A stretch of DNA of 64,000 nucleotides from Latrodectus hesperus (GCA_037975125.1 CM075857.1:90463199-90527198), one strand, 5' to 3'; counted from the stretch's first letter, positions 22,350-32,927 are shown. Made by a program: numbers and translations. The notes: a model not told the origin generated them from the sequence alone.

Positions 22350-23545
22350 AATCTTACTGCGCAAAACTGTGCAAGGCTTATGATTTCTTTGTGGCTTAGA
22401 AATAAAATTGGGTTATTTTCCATTAAACCCCCGCTCTTGATAATTGCCGTAATGGAAAAGAAAAAAATTGTCATATTTTAACGCCAATGTTTGTTTCTGG
22501 CAGAAAGAGTTTAGCAATCGCGTCGGTGATCGATTGCGCGTAAGTATAATGTAATAGTACCTTTTCTTCAGTGAGACAAAATTAAATTTCTGTATTTAAT
22601 TGATTTTTGCCCTTGGTCATTTGTGACCGTAATGCTTCTTTTGACCTACAAAATTATCATAAAACATTCTTTGACACCCACTAGCTTAACCTTTGTTTAG
22701 CATTTAGTTTGATAGCCATTGTTTACTACTTTTCAGTCAATTTTCGAATTAAAAAAATTCGATTTAGCATATATTATGTTTAAAATAAAATTTTAAGCCA
22801 ATGAAATCATCGTATCGACGTTATATTATTTTCATTTCGCCGTGAAAAAAAAAAATCTCCTTTTTCTTTAGAATCAAAAGCGAGGGTATAATGGAAAAGT
22901 ACCTAAAATCGATAAAGGAAACAAATTATTGGACTCTTCCTAGATAAAGCATTTTATAAATATTTTTATAAACTTTTTTTTTAATCATAAGCGTAAAGTT
23001 GTCAAATTTAAGGAATTAATTTTTCAACAAAATTTAGACAACAACAGTGCTTAGGTAAATATTATATTGTTTATATATAAATCAAGAAATAAAAATTGAT
23101 TTTTAAAGTCTTAAAAGATTAAAGGGCTACAAGTTCATCTTTAAATTGAGACAGCTTTTTTATAATATGGGATGCATTTAGGAAATTTTTATTTTAAATT
23201 GAATCAGTTATGAAGATTATAGAATGGCCTTTTTGCATGTGTGCAACAAATGGATTAACCGAGTGACTTTGGGCTATCTTTGCTTTTGGTTATTTCTTAT
23301 GCCACGTTTTGGCGCAGTGAAGCCATCGCTCGATGCGAATATCACTCATCTTAATTCATTTCTTATCCTTATTTATCAATTAGCTACAGCGACATAACTC
23401 TTCTTATTGATGCTTGCAAACGAATTTCTGAATATTTAACATCGCATAAGAGCTCAACGGTGCACCAAGGGATTTTAACCTTCACCGATGTCCAGTGGTC
23501 AATCCTGTCCAATTTTTATATCCAATTGTTTTCCGGGAAAACTTT
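22350..23545. other. AT-rich non-coding stretch
   Basis: No open frame of note and no repeat family recognised. The last 100 bp are more mixed in composition. Confidence 0.5.
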
Positions 23546-23549
23546 TCGT

Positions 23550-23803
23550 TGCTCAGGTGCCGTATAATCCCGGATGCCAAATTCTAAGATGGGTGATTTT
23601 TTGGCGGATTTTCTTATGTATCTGGCAACCTCGTTTTTATTACGTCATTCATATGGAGACCTATAAGAATAATGCAGAGAATTCCATTTTTTAACCCTAA
23701 TTTTTACGTCATCGCACACGTCACGATACGTCATCTTGGAAACGTTTCTTCATCGCCAAAAAAATTCAGAATTTGGAATCATGGATTATACGGCACCTGT
23801 GCC
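23550..23803 (+). mobile_element. MITE with 8-bp target duplication (hAT-like), copy 2
   Basis: Best-preserved copy of the ~255-bp family: CAGGTGCCGTATAATCC starts at 23554 and the exact inverse GGATTATACGGCACCTG ends at 23799. Flanking octamers CTTTTCGT (23542-23549) and CTTTTCCT (23804-23811) match at seven of eight positions, which points to the hAT superfamily. Internal words TTGGCGGATTTTCTTATGTA and TTCTTCATCGCCAAAAA are shared with the other copies. No coding capacity. Confidence 0.88.
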
Positions 23804-23806
23804 CTT

Positions 23807-24000
23807 TTCCTAGAGGGTAGGTCACATTCACGTGTTGTAAGGAAGGAAACTTGGAAAACTCTAAACTTCAACCCTGACAGTCGTTCATGCCGAAAGAAGA
23901 AAAACAGCAACCCTCTTCCGTTGTTCAACAGTCGCTGGGATCGAACCCGGGACTTCTCACTCTGAAGAGCGATGTCCAATCACTAGATCTCTGCCAAACT
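23807..24000 (-). repeat. tRNA-derived SINE, family D
   Basis: Minus strand reads GAGATCTAGTGATTGGACATC (A-box region) and CCCGGGTTCGATCCCAGCGA (B box), then ACTGTTGAACAACGGAAGAG and a body ending in TTTCCAAGTTTCCTTCCTTAC. Copies of the same family lie at 17645, 35150-35470, 54500 and 54745. It directly abuts the MITE. Confidence 0.75.
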
Positions 24001-24237
24001 TCATTTCTGAAATCTTTCAACGGGGAATCAATGAATTATTCTTTTAATTCTATTCATCTGAATAATCTATTTAATCTTATTCGGTCATTTTAACCAATAC
24101 AAAGAACTTACTCGAATATACCAAGGAATTAAAACCGCATTTTCTTATGAATGATGATGAATTCATTTACATATAAATGACCTAATAAGATGTCGACTGA
24201 ACACTTGCTATCATTTTGGCGAAACTAGATAAATAAA

Positions 24238-24560
24238 AGAACCTAATCGACGAGAAAGTGAGCAAAGTGCGATCCGTCCATTCCCGCGCCTCTTGATGGA
24301 ATCTTCGGTAACAAATTGGATTCGGAGTCGCTCCTCCGTGAAGTGCGTGGCCTCCCGCAATTGATATGAGTTGGTAATTGCCTTTGTGTCCCCTCCCTTC
24401 TCCCCCGTCGCTTGGCGAAGGAGGGTGTCGAGAGCCTTATTGTGTGCATCTGAGAGCGCGCTTTTTCTTCCCACGCCAAGGCGAGGCAATTTGTCCGCAG
24501 GAAGTGGCTGAAAGGAAAGCCTGCCGCACGAGATCAATAAACACCGAAGAAAAATCTTAG
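24238..24560. promoter_or_regulatory. GC-rich patch with factor-site-like motifs, candidate enhancer
   Basis: About 320 bp strikingly richer in G/C than its flanks and not matching any repeat in the window. Words include TAATTGCCTTTGTG (homeodomain core next to a SOX-like CTTTGT, 24375-24388), AATAAACA (forkhead-like, 24536-24543), CGCAATTGATATG near 24357 and CCTAATCGACG near 24242. Frames are open on both strands (up to 153 codons) simply because stop-rich A/T is scarce; none has a domain. Regulatory function is inferred. Confidence 0.35.
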
Positions 24561-24663
24561 CGACCGGAAATATTCCTTTGATAGAGATCTGTTGATCGTA
24601 TACAATGGCTTGAAGAGGTGAGACGAAAATTTCATTTGTGAATATATGTCTTAAGTACAGAAT

Positions 24664-24967
24664 GCCGCCCAATTTGTTTAGTAGTCAGCGTGCCTGACTG
24701 CGGATAAGGAGGTCCTGGGTTCGAATCCCGGTTCTGGCATGGGTATACTTTTTTTCTCTCTCTATCTATCCTGTCTTTGTCCTTTCCTTGCTTGAAGGGT
24801 TGCCTACCCTATAAACGGGTCTCTATGGCATGTGTGTAGAGCAAAGTCGTACTTTCACCTTCATGGTGCTCTGATTAAAACGAAAGACGCTCCCAATGGA
24901 CTAAATTCGCATAGCCAAAGGCATAGCGAGCTTGGCTTGTCCAAGTGTCATTAGTAACAACAACAAC
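24664..24967 (+). repeat. SINE family A, full-length copy with target duplication
   Basis: A 304-bp tRNA-derived SINE flanked by a perfect 11-bp duplication, AAGTACAGAAT (24653-24663 and 24968-24978). The head has TTAGTAGTCAGCGTGCCTGA (A-box region) and CTGGGTTCGAATCCCGG (B box). The body includes TCTCTCTCTATCTATCCTG, CTATAAACGGGTCTC, GTGCTCTGATTAAAACG and GGCTTGTCCAAGTGTCATTA, and the tail is (CAA)n. It was probably transcribed by polymerase III and moved by a LINE; its tail matches that of the LINE at 57948. Confidence 0.93.
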
Positions 24968-24978
24968 AAGTACAGAAT

Positions 24979-25972
24979 AATATCGTAAGTACAGGAAATA
25001 TAGGACCAATAGCTTCATAAAGAATTATATCATGCACATTTTGCTTTCAGAAGAAATTATTATGCACTTAACTAATCCATAATTAAATTCTCCAAAGCCC
25101 ATTCAACTCTTTTTAAATTAATTCAACATAGATTGTTTGTTTACTAAATATTTTAGAAAATATAAACTAAATGCGCTGATAGGCGTCCATTTTGTGCTTC
25201 AAGAGTAATTTGTAACTAAAATCATTCTATTAAATTATTAGATTTCAGAGAAATACGGAGAAATCCACATTTAAATTCAAGAAGTAGAAAAGGGGAAAAA
25301 GGAGAGTGTATATGCCCCTTTTTACTTCCGATAACTTAACCAATTTAAAAAGATTAAGATAAACGCTTGAAAAACATCAGGGTGTATTTAATTTAATAGG
25401 ATCACACTTTTTCATTAAATTAAATTTCAAAAAAATTATCTAAAAATACTTTATGAATCAAGTAAATGTAAATTTCTTCAAGTATTATCACAAACACACA
25501 ATTTTTTAAACACACACACAAACACATACATATTCTTATATATATGATGTTGTCAGCAAATTATACGAGTTTTCTTCAAATGATTTTAAAAATTTCAATT
25601 GATGCTAATTTATCTTAATTTTTATTTTCATATTATTTTAAAAAGTAATAAATAATTTCATTTAAAAATCATTTATAAATTATTTTCTTTTAAGTTAAAT
25701 TACTAAGAAGTTAAAGGATTTGTAATTATGCTTTAGATAATAAGAAAATTACAAAAATAAGTGATTTATTAATAAATAAACAAAACAAACGAAATCTATA
25801 ATTTTTTTTAACAAAATATATTTAGATTGCAACTTGGAATGTGCTATTTAATAGTTAAAGATATTTTCCTTTAATTTCAAACTATCCAAAAGAAAGAATT
25901 TAAAATTTCTTATTAATTAAATGTATTAACAAACTTTTCAGTATTTTCTATTTACTTATTTTTAAGCTGATA
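24979..25972. other. AT-rich non-coding stretch
   Basis: Very A/T-rich. No features recognised. Confidence 0.55.
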
Positions 25973-25974
25973 TA

Positions 25975-27590
25975 CAGTAGGCAAAATGATTATTTGTACA
26001 CCACTTTTTTTTAAATTTTAGAAACATATAAGGAGCTATTTTATTCTTTGCAATGTGTGATCGTGAGTTTGTTACTTATTTCTAAGTAAACGAAAAAAAT
26101 ATTTTGAAATAATTGAAATTAAGATCTAAATCTTACAAACTTGGAAAATTTCTTGCATAAAGTATGTACATCTATATCTCCGGTAAGTATTACAAACATT
26201 TCGTGTAATTTTTTAAATGATAGTTCATTTTTTGGATAGTTTGTATTTTTTAAACATTTAAGGTTATCTTTTTAACAGTCAAGGTCACTCGCAGAGAAAA
26301 TTTGAGAAATGGCCACGGAATCAAAAGAAGCCTCTTTAGACATGAGAACTCATATTGTCAACCTTAATAAAAGTAGAAAATCTTATCTCAAAATTCAAAA
26401 GATGGTTAAGTAACCCTTTACAATTATTGGTTACATCGTAAGAAAACAAAAAAAAATACTGGATGCGTTGAAAATGAATGCAGGCCAGGTGGCCCGAGTA
26501 AATTAACTTCAAGAAATAAAGTATTTTTAAAGCAGCACTATTAGAAAACCACAAATTTCTGCTCAGAAAATTGCGGATGACCTTCTGGCATCTTCTAACA
26601 TTAGAGTGACCGCTCAAACAATAAGAAATGGGCTACATAGTGCTGGTTTAAAGGGCAGAACTCCGAGAAAAAAACCAATGATCTCTGAAGTTAATAGAAA
26701 AAAGCGTTTAGAATTTGCTATGAAATACAAAGACAAACCGATGGACTTGTGGGAAAAGGTTAATTTTTCAGATGAGAGTAAGTTTGAAATTTTTTAACCC
26801 CTAGTATCCGAAAAATCTGGCGAAAAAATAAAACAGCCATTGATAGTAAAATTGTACTTCAGACCCTGAAACATGGTGGTGGAAATGTGATGGTTTGGGG
26901 CTGTGTAGCTCACGGCGGGGTTGGAAAATTACACTTTATTGACACAAAAATGACAGCTTTAGGTTACATTGATGTGTTGCGGTATAACTTATTAGATTGT
27001 GCAAGAAAATTGGGTATCGGGGACATTTTCTTATTCCAACAAGATAACGATCCAAAACACACTGCGATAGTTACTAAAACATGGTTGCTTTATAATGCGC
27101 CAAGACGCCTTGAAACTCCACCACAATCCCCGGATATAAATCCAATTGAAAATTTGTGGATGCTATTGGATGCTCAAGTAAGAAAAAAATATTACAAGTA
27201 AAAATAAAGCTTGAAAGAAGCACTCGTGGAAGCTTGGGAAGAAATAGATCAAGAAACCACCAAAAAGTTAATAGAATTAATGCCAAGACGTCTTGAAGCA
27301 ATTGGAAAAGCCAATGGAATGCATACAAAGTATTAAATTTCTATAAAATAATTATAATTATGTTAAAAATTTGTCACTAAGTAAGTGTACAAATATTCTT
27401 TTTGTATAGTTTTTATAAAGTTTTATTCATTAATCACACAACTAAAGTTTATGTGATTGTTTTTTTTTTTTGTTGATATTTTGTTATTTTACCTCACTAG
27501 AATATATTTCTGCAATTTTAACTTAGTTACCTTATTTTATTTTGCTATAAAATTCCAAAATTGAAGTGTACAAATAAACATTTTGCCAAC
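25975..27590 (+). mobile_element. Tc1-type DNA transposon, near full length
   Basis: Ends are inverted repeats of about 27 bp: CAGTAGGCAAAATGATTATTT at 25975 and its inverse ending at 27590 (reads inward GTTGGCAAAATGTTTATTTG). Both are flanked by TA, the superfamily's target (25973-25974 and 27591-27592). At ~1.6 kb it has the usual Tc1 size and contains one transposase gene, now broken. Confidence 0.92.
26309..27336 (+). pseudogene. Tc1 transposase (DD34E), frameshifted
   Basis: The reading starts at ATG 26309 (MATESKEASLDMRTHIVNL). The N-terminal helix-turn-helix part, damaged by stops near 26411 and 26505, is followed by VTAQTIRNGLHSAGLKGRTP. The catalytic core keeps all three acidic residues: FSDESKF (~26770), FQQDNDPKHTA (first D at ~27043) and NPIENLW (E at ~27148), with 34 residues between the last two, which is the Tc1 spacing. 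A frameshift lies at ~26797-26815 and a stop at ~27199. The end LMPRRLEAIGKANGMHTKY, stop at 27336, is typical. The host enzyme would bind the TIRs and insert at TA; this copy cannot. Confidence 0.92.
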
Positions 27591-27669
27591 TATATTTGCG
27601 TTAAATTTTTAAGTGTTTCTTATTTCCAAATAATCGATCAATGCAAAACATATAGATATATTAGATTAT

Positions 27670-27874
27670 TCTATCATTACATATATTTAGACTTGTATGC
27701 TTGATTCTTGAGATCCGCTTGTAAGTCTTCGTCGATAATAGGACAAATAGCACAATGACAGATGTACAACCACAGAAGAAAACACCCAGGGCCACGGTGG
27801 GAATCGAACCCACACTCTTACGCTCTCAAGCGATTAGCGGAGTGATACTTTGACCACTCAGTCACGGAGCGCCC
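27670..27874 (-). repeat. Ser-tRNA-like SINE, family G, with 12-bp target duplication
   Basis: Flanked by a perfect duplication, ATATTAGATTAT (27658-27669 and 27875-27886). Minus strand: GGGCGCTCCGTGACTGAGTG (A box), CGCTTGAGAGCGTAAGAGTG, then GGGTTCGATTCCCACCGTGG (B box), and body TTTTCTTCTGTGGTTGTAC, ATTATCGACGAAGACTTAC. A second copy is at 58959-59178. The acceptor stem does not pair properly, so it is not a tRNA gene. Confidence 0.92.
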
Positions 27875-27887
27875 ATATTAGATTATA

Positions 27888-28265
27888 TTAGATTAGATTG
27901 CTACAAATTATTTTTGGCTGCCTGTTCTTGCTGGTTGAAGCCATTCAACAACATTTCGCCATTTTGAATCAAGATCAAGTGGAGAAGTCAACACCTGAGC
28001 CATTCTGTGCACGCCACACCAGGAAAGGACATTGGACTCTGCTAATACGCTTAGGCCTTCTCAACACAGCAGTCTTTGAGAATCAATCTGATTTGACATC
28101 TACCAGATCAAATCTCTTACCCTGGATGAAATCTTTTTGCTCCAGGGCGGGGCCGTGGCGAACTTGTTTCTCTCATATGTTCGCGACGGCCCCGGCCAGA
28201 GTCAAGCTAACTTCTATAATAATTTATCATAAACTGGAATATAAGAATTATTTTTACTTGTGAAT
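27888..28265 (+). other. Unclassified GC-richer block with strong hairpin
   Basis: A 121-codon frame (27898-28263) is open but has no recognisable domain. The notable element is a GC-rich inverted repeat. GGGGCCGTGGCGAAC at 28149-28163 faces GTTCGCGACGGCCCC at 28179-28193, with one mismatch in 15 pairs and a 15-nt loop. Followed by AT-rich DNA. Confidence 0.4.
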
Positions 28266-28269
28266 CTTT

Positions 28270-28772
28270 ATGTAAATAAAATTAATAAAACGTAAATTAG
28301 TGATGAGCGTGTATAATATAAGCAAAATATAGATCCATCTCAAAATATTTAATTCCTTTACGACTTAAATATCTTTTTGTTTAAGTTTCATAAATTGAAT
28401 ACACTTTAGTTTCTTTTATCCTGCAGTGAACAATAGTTAAAACTAAAATAAGTGATCATTTTGTTACATTTTACAAAATTTTTTTGAAAATAAAATACAG
28501 TATTAAAATTCCTGAAAGATTTGTTTTATATAAGTAATGTATTTCAAACTTTCTCCTATAAGTTTGTTTCTCACTCCGTAAACACTTTGCTTATGAGGTT
28601 GATTCAACAGGTATCTAGGTCTCAAAATGGTTTCTCAAATGATTACAAACATGGGAAACGGGAATAAAAGTGGAAATAGAATAAAATGGGAATAGAAATT
28701 TTGAATATTAAGATTACATACACAGCTTGCAGGCGAGCCCTAGACTATACCTTAAGAACCAACGGATTTATA
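28270..28772. other. AT-rich non-coding stretch
   Basis: No features recognised. Confidence 0.5.
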
Positions 28773-28775
28773 ATA

Positions 28776-29462
28776 CAATGGGTGATCGGTTAACGAACAT
28801 AATCCGTTGCAAGACTATGTTCGCTATTCGAATGGTTCGTTAAGCGATCATCTATTTGCCATAGATTTTTTTGCGAAATCGATTCATTCATTATTGATAT
28901 CTTAAAAAGGAAATCAAAAAAAGGGTGTATAATTTCATATTAAGAGTTTATTAAAAAGTAATACATATGCGTAGTCTTGCATATTAAGTAGTCCTTTCCA
29001 GTGTTTGCTTATGGGGCATTCAAGAACATGTCTAATGTCGATTGCTTTTCTCTCTTTTTTAAGACTTTCCGGTGGGATTAATAGTAGCATTGTGTCTGTA
29101 AAGATCTCTAACAATACTGATATCAGCTTGGTTTGGGTGCCATTCTAACAGACCATCGCTCTGACACCCTCCCACTCCTTCAACGAATGAACGACGGGGG
29201 GGGGGAAGTGCTCAAAATGAAATCACTTTCGGTTTTGAATGATATCAAAGTGGAAACTGATAGTCTATTTTGGCTATAAATATTCTATTGGAAAAATTTT
29301 TCCCGGTATATAACTTTGGAATTTATTAGGCAAGCCCCATAATTCAAGAGACATGAAAAAGTATTTTTGGTCCGCATGGCTTAGCAATTCTGCACATTAT
29401 GCTCCGAGAGCTGAGAAATGTTCGTTAAAACTCGTTTTAGTTCGTTATCCGAGCATGTGTGT
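28776..29462 (+). mobile_element. Non-autonomous pogo-like element, copy 1 (right end lost)
   Basis: Left end CAATGGGTGATCGGTTAACG preceded by TA. Body shared with 30216 and 42010: TTGCGAAATCGATTCATTC, TAGTCTTGCATATTAAGTAG and CAACGAATGAACGA. Sequence similarity stops in GTTCGTTATCCGAGCATGTG at ~29462, short of the right end. No coding capacity. Confidence 0.8.
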
Positions 29463-29614
29463 TGTTGTCGTTTTTCATCCCCGTATCTGGCAGTGCTAAA
29501 TCAGGTCCACGAGTTCATTCCGCCTGAAGAAATCCAGTTTTAATAAGGGGTCTTGAGCCAGGTTTTGCCTGTCAAGTCCCATACAAGATAAGATGTGACC
29601 AGGGGAGGCTTGTG
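29463..29614. other. Possible SINE tail fragment
   Basis: Starts with GTTGTTGTCG, like the reversed SINE tail at 63344, followed by mixed-composition sequence of unknown origin. Confidence 0.3.
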
Positions 29615-29870
29615 GGCACAGGTGCCGTTTAATCCAGCATTCTAAATTGTGAATTTTTTTGGCGATGAAGAAATGTTTCCAAGATGACGTATCGTAACGT
29701 GCGCGATGACGTAAATACTGCTGTTACCAAAACAGAATTTTCTGCATAGTTCTTATAGGTCTTCATATCTATGACGTAATAAAAATGCGTTTGCCAGATA
29801 CATAAGAAAATCCGCCAAAAAAATCGCCTAACACAGAATTTGCCATCCTGGATTATACAGCAACTGTGCT
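29615..29870 (-). mobile_element. MITE (hAT-like), copy 3
   Basis: Ends GCACAGGTGCCGTTTAATCC (29616) and GGATTATACAGCAACTGTGC (to 29869). The internal order is reversed relative to copies 1 and 2 (ATGAAGAAATGTTTCCAAGAT on the left, CATAAGAAAATCCGCCAAA on the right). Flanking octamers no longer match well. Confidence 0.88.
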
Positions 29871-29871
29871 G

Positions 29872-30213
29872 GAATTTATACTGAAATATTTATAAATGCA
29901 ATTAAACTGAATATTTAACACATCATTTCATATTACACTAATTTAAAATAAAGCATTAGATTATAGTGATCTGGTTTGGTTTTCTTTGCAATGGAAGCTC
30001 TTAGAAACATTGTTCTAAGGAGGGGGCGCAAAAATAAGAGCATAAAATCATGTAGCATTTTAGTTTATTACACGATGTTTTCTATCTATATTTCTATAAA
30101 TACAAAAAATCTAAATAATATCCTAGTTTACTTGTATTCAAAATGACTCTCATCAACTCATAATTAAAACCTCAGAAGAACAAAATAGCTAAATTGCCGT
30201 GTGCGACCTAAAA
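29872..30213. other. AT-rich non-coding stretch
   Basis: No features recognised. Confidence 0.5.
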
Positions 30214-30215
30214 TA

Positions 30216-30747
30216 CAGAGAGTGATCGGTTAGCGTTACAAGGCTGTGACCGCTATCCTAAGTGTTCGTTAACCGATCATCTATTTACCATAGCAATATT
30301 TTTTTTGAAATCGATTTATTTGTTCTTGAGACTCTAAAAATGAAATTAAAAAAAAGATGTATAATTTTTTTGTAAGTTTGTTTAAAAAAATAATATATAC
30401 GTACAGTCTTGCATATCAATTACTCCTTTTCATTTTTTGTTTAGGAGGCCTTAAAGAGCATATCCAATCTTTTTCTCTCTTTTTTAAGAGTTTTCAGAGG
30501 AGATGAATAGCATTGTTGTTGTAGAAATCCCCAGCCTTATGCTCGGTTTGGGTGCCATTCTAAGACCATTGCTCTTCCCACTTCTTCAATGAGTGAACGA
30601 GGGTCGGGGTGCTCAAAATTAGTTTTGGTTTTGAATGAAATCAAAACCAACAACGTTTGTTGTTCGAACACAAAATTCTTTTTTGAAGTGTTCGTTACCC
30701 GATTTATTCGCAGTCCGAACTGTTCGTTAACTGTTCGGACTGCGAAT
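30216..30747 (+). mobile_element. Non-autonomous pogo-like element, copy 2, with foldback right end
   Basis: Left end CAGAGAGTGATCGGTTAGCG preceded by TA. Body words match copies 1 and 3 (AAATCGATTTATTTGTTC, CAGTCTTGCATATC, CTTCTTCAATGAGTGAACGA). Near the right end a perfect 15-bp inverted repeat, ATTCGCAGTCCGAAC (30706-30720) and GTTCGGACTGCGAAT (30733-30747), surrounds the terminal word TGTTCGTTAACT. It directly borders the 67-bp minisatellite. Confidence 0.8.
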
Positions 30748-31337
30748 CTGATCTGGAACTCTGGTTATCCACGCCCTACCTGTGGACATGGATTTGGATG
30801 GGTGATGGGATCACCTGATCTGGAACTCTGGTTATCCACGCCCTACCTGTGGACATGGATTTGGATGGGTGATGGGATCACCTGATCTGGAACTCTGGTT
30901 ATCCACGCCCTACCTGTGGACATGGATTTGGATGGGTGATGGGATCACCTGATCTGGAACTCTGGTTATCCACGCCCTACCTGTGGACATGGATTTGGAT
31001 GGGTGATGGGATCACCTGATCTGGAACTCTGGTTATCCACGCCCTACCTGTGGACATGGATTTGGATGGGTGATGGGATCACCTGATCTGGAACTCTGGT
31101 TATCCACGCCCTACCTGTGGACATGGATTTGGATGGGTGATGGGATCACCTGATCTGGAACTCTGGTTATCCACGCCCTACCTGTGGACATGGATTTGGA
31201 TGGGTGATGGGATCACCTGATCTGGAACTCTGGTTATCCACGCCCTACCTGTGGACATGGATTTGGATGGGTGATGGGATCACCTGATCTGGAACTCTGG
31301 TTATCCACGCCCTACCTGTGGACATGGATTAGGATGT
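30748..31337. repeat. 67-bp minisatellite, ~8.8 copies
   Basis: Near-identical 67-bp units containing CTGATCTGGAACTCTGG, TTATCCACGCCCTACC, TGTGGACATGGATTTGGATG and GGTGATGGGATCAC. The word GGTGATGGGATCACC, formed across unit boundaries, is a 6-bp inverted repeat. The near-total identity means recent expansion or homogenisation. Seven or more units are indistinguishable by eye; divergence starts at GGATTAGGATG in the last. Units are GC-rich compared with the surroundings. Confidence 0.97.
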
Positions 31338-32110
31338 CACAGATAAATGTGGATACGTCCGCAACTCCTGTGAGGGAGAATAAATACTATCACCCTCTGT
31401 AATATTTTTCTAATAAAATTCTCTTATTGCTAATCATGTTTATCAATTCATCTTCATAATAAATTCAAAATTCTAAATAAGCTTACCTTGAGCAGGTTTT
31501 TAATGTCTTTATTAACATAGGACATACATAAACAGGACAAGACATGGAAGAACAGGACATGGAACAAAGAACATCTACATCACTAGTCGCAAAATCTTAT
31601 TCTGTTTGTAAACAAAAATATTCGTGCAGTGTGCCCTCTATAGACATATAGTTGCAACACCCTCCCAGAGTCGAACATTGGAACCATACACGCATAGCGG
31701 TGCAGGAGAAACCCGGACTGTACCTTCATAAACGAGGGTATCCGATTATGTCGCTCATGCAATATGGTGGGGAACTGCCTCCACTTCGTGCTTTCTTGTA
31801 CCAGGACAGCGGAAGAAAGGAACAAACTGGTGTACCTTTAGGTTAACTGGTTTGGACTACTCCCCCATCACCAAGTGTCTCGTCATTCTGAACCACGGTC
31901 AGGTGACGAGGCCACACCTGAGCTGGCACCCTCCTCTCCACTCCCATGCCACACAAACGGAAGGACTTAGCAGATTAACGTGGACACGTCTTCAACCCAA
32001 GGAGCTCCAGCAACCTAGTGGGGTCACCCACCCAATCCCTGGCCGTGGCAAATGATGCTTCACTTTGCTGATCTTGACGGGAAGCTCCTGAACGAACAGA
32101 GGACCAGGGC
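31338..32110. repeat. Unclassified GC-richer repeat, source-like of the minisatellite
   Basis: The segment 31910-32005 (CACCTGAGCTGGCACCCTCC, then AACGTGGACACGTCTTCAACCC) aligns with the last minisatellite unit plus its right flank (CACCTGATCTGGAACTCTGG, then AATGTGGATACGTCCGCAACTC). The minisatellite therefore grew inside a copy of the same sequence. Near 31500-31570 the word GGAAGAACAGGACATGGAAC repeats ACAGGACAAGACATGGAAG. Short frames on both strands lack domains. The element type is unknown. Confidence 0.5.
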
Positions 32111-32114
32111 ACTC

Positions 32115-32925
32115 ACCATTCAGCTTCAAACTTAGTGGATAGTTTTTAAAAGAAGCACAAATTTAGTTGTTTTGAGATAGTACGACGAATTCCCAATATT
32201 GAAACATAATAAATATCGAGTAGAATTTCATTCAAATGGAGTACATTTCTATTTTCTCTTTCTTCTTAAAATTCAATCAATTTTGCAAATTTAAAATGAA
32301 AAAAAAAATCACAGGGGATTTTCAGTTTATAGAGTATTTTTCCTCAGTTAAATACCAAAGATTACAACACTCAATAACTATCATAACCACGGTAGAAAAA
32401 TATTTAGTTTTCGTAAGGGTGCGTGATATTTTCAGCAAAATTATGGCACACACAACTGATACATATACACCACTCACATGTTGTTATTTTTTATAATCAA
32501 GGCCCTCCTCAGTTATTCAATGCTATTCTATTCAAAAAGTTTACTGAAAGAACCAATAAAATCAAAACAATATTCTTATGATTGGTTGTTTGGAAACAGA
32601 TATTAATATAAATAACATTCAGAAGTTCTATTCTAACAAATACTATTTCGAAAATGCACTTTGCTTGTACCAAAAGCAGAAATAATTTACTTTAAGCAAC
32701 AATTTTATAACAAAATCTGTGACGTAAAATTAAATTTTACAGGTTTTCAGTTAAATATGTTTAATTAAATCTGTTTCTATCACTTTAAAATTGAAAGCAA
32801 CTTTTATAATTGAATATTTGAGCAGTGTTACAAAAGGTTAATTTTAGCAATGACAAAATTTTATATAACTCAGATGAATTGTATGCGAAGCGTAAACATA
32901 AACGAATTATATATTTTAGAGAAAT
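32115..32925. other. AT-rich non-coding stretch
   Basis: An 86-codon frame at 32236-32496 is A/T-driven and lacks motifs. No features recognised. Confidence 0.5.
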
Positions 32926-32927
32926 TT

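Noticed and set aside
24211..24672. 153-codon minus-strand ORF
   Set aside because: It runs through a GC-rich patch and part of a SINE flank, overlaps other open frames, and has no recognisable domain.
30589..30885. 98-codon ORF ending in the 67-bp minisatellite
   Set aside because: It combines the end of a pogo-like element with the repeat unit; no conserved domain.
30748..31337. CRISPR-like regular repeat array
   Set aside because: The whole 67-bp unit repeats without unique spacers, so it is a minisatellite in a eukaryotic genome.
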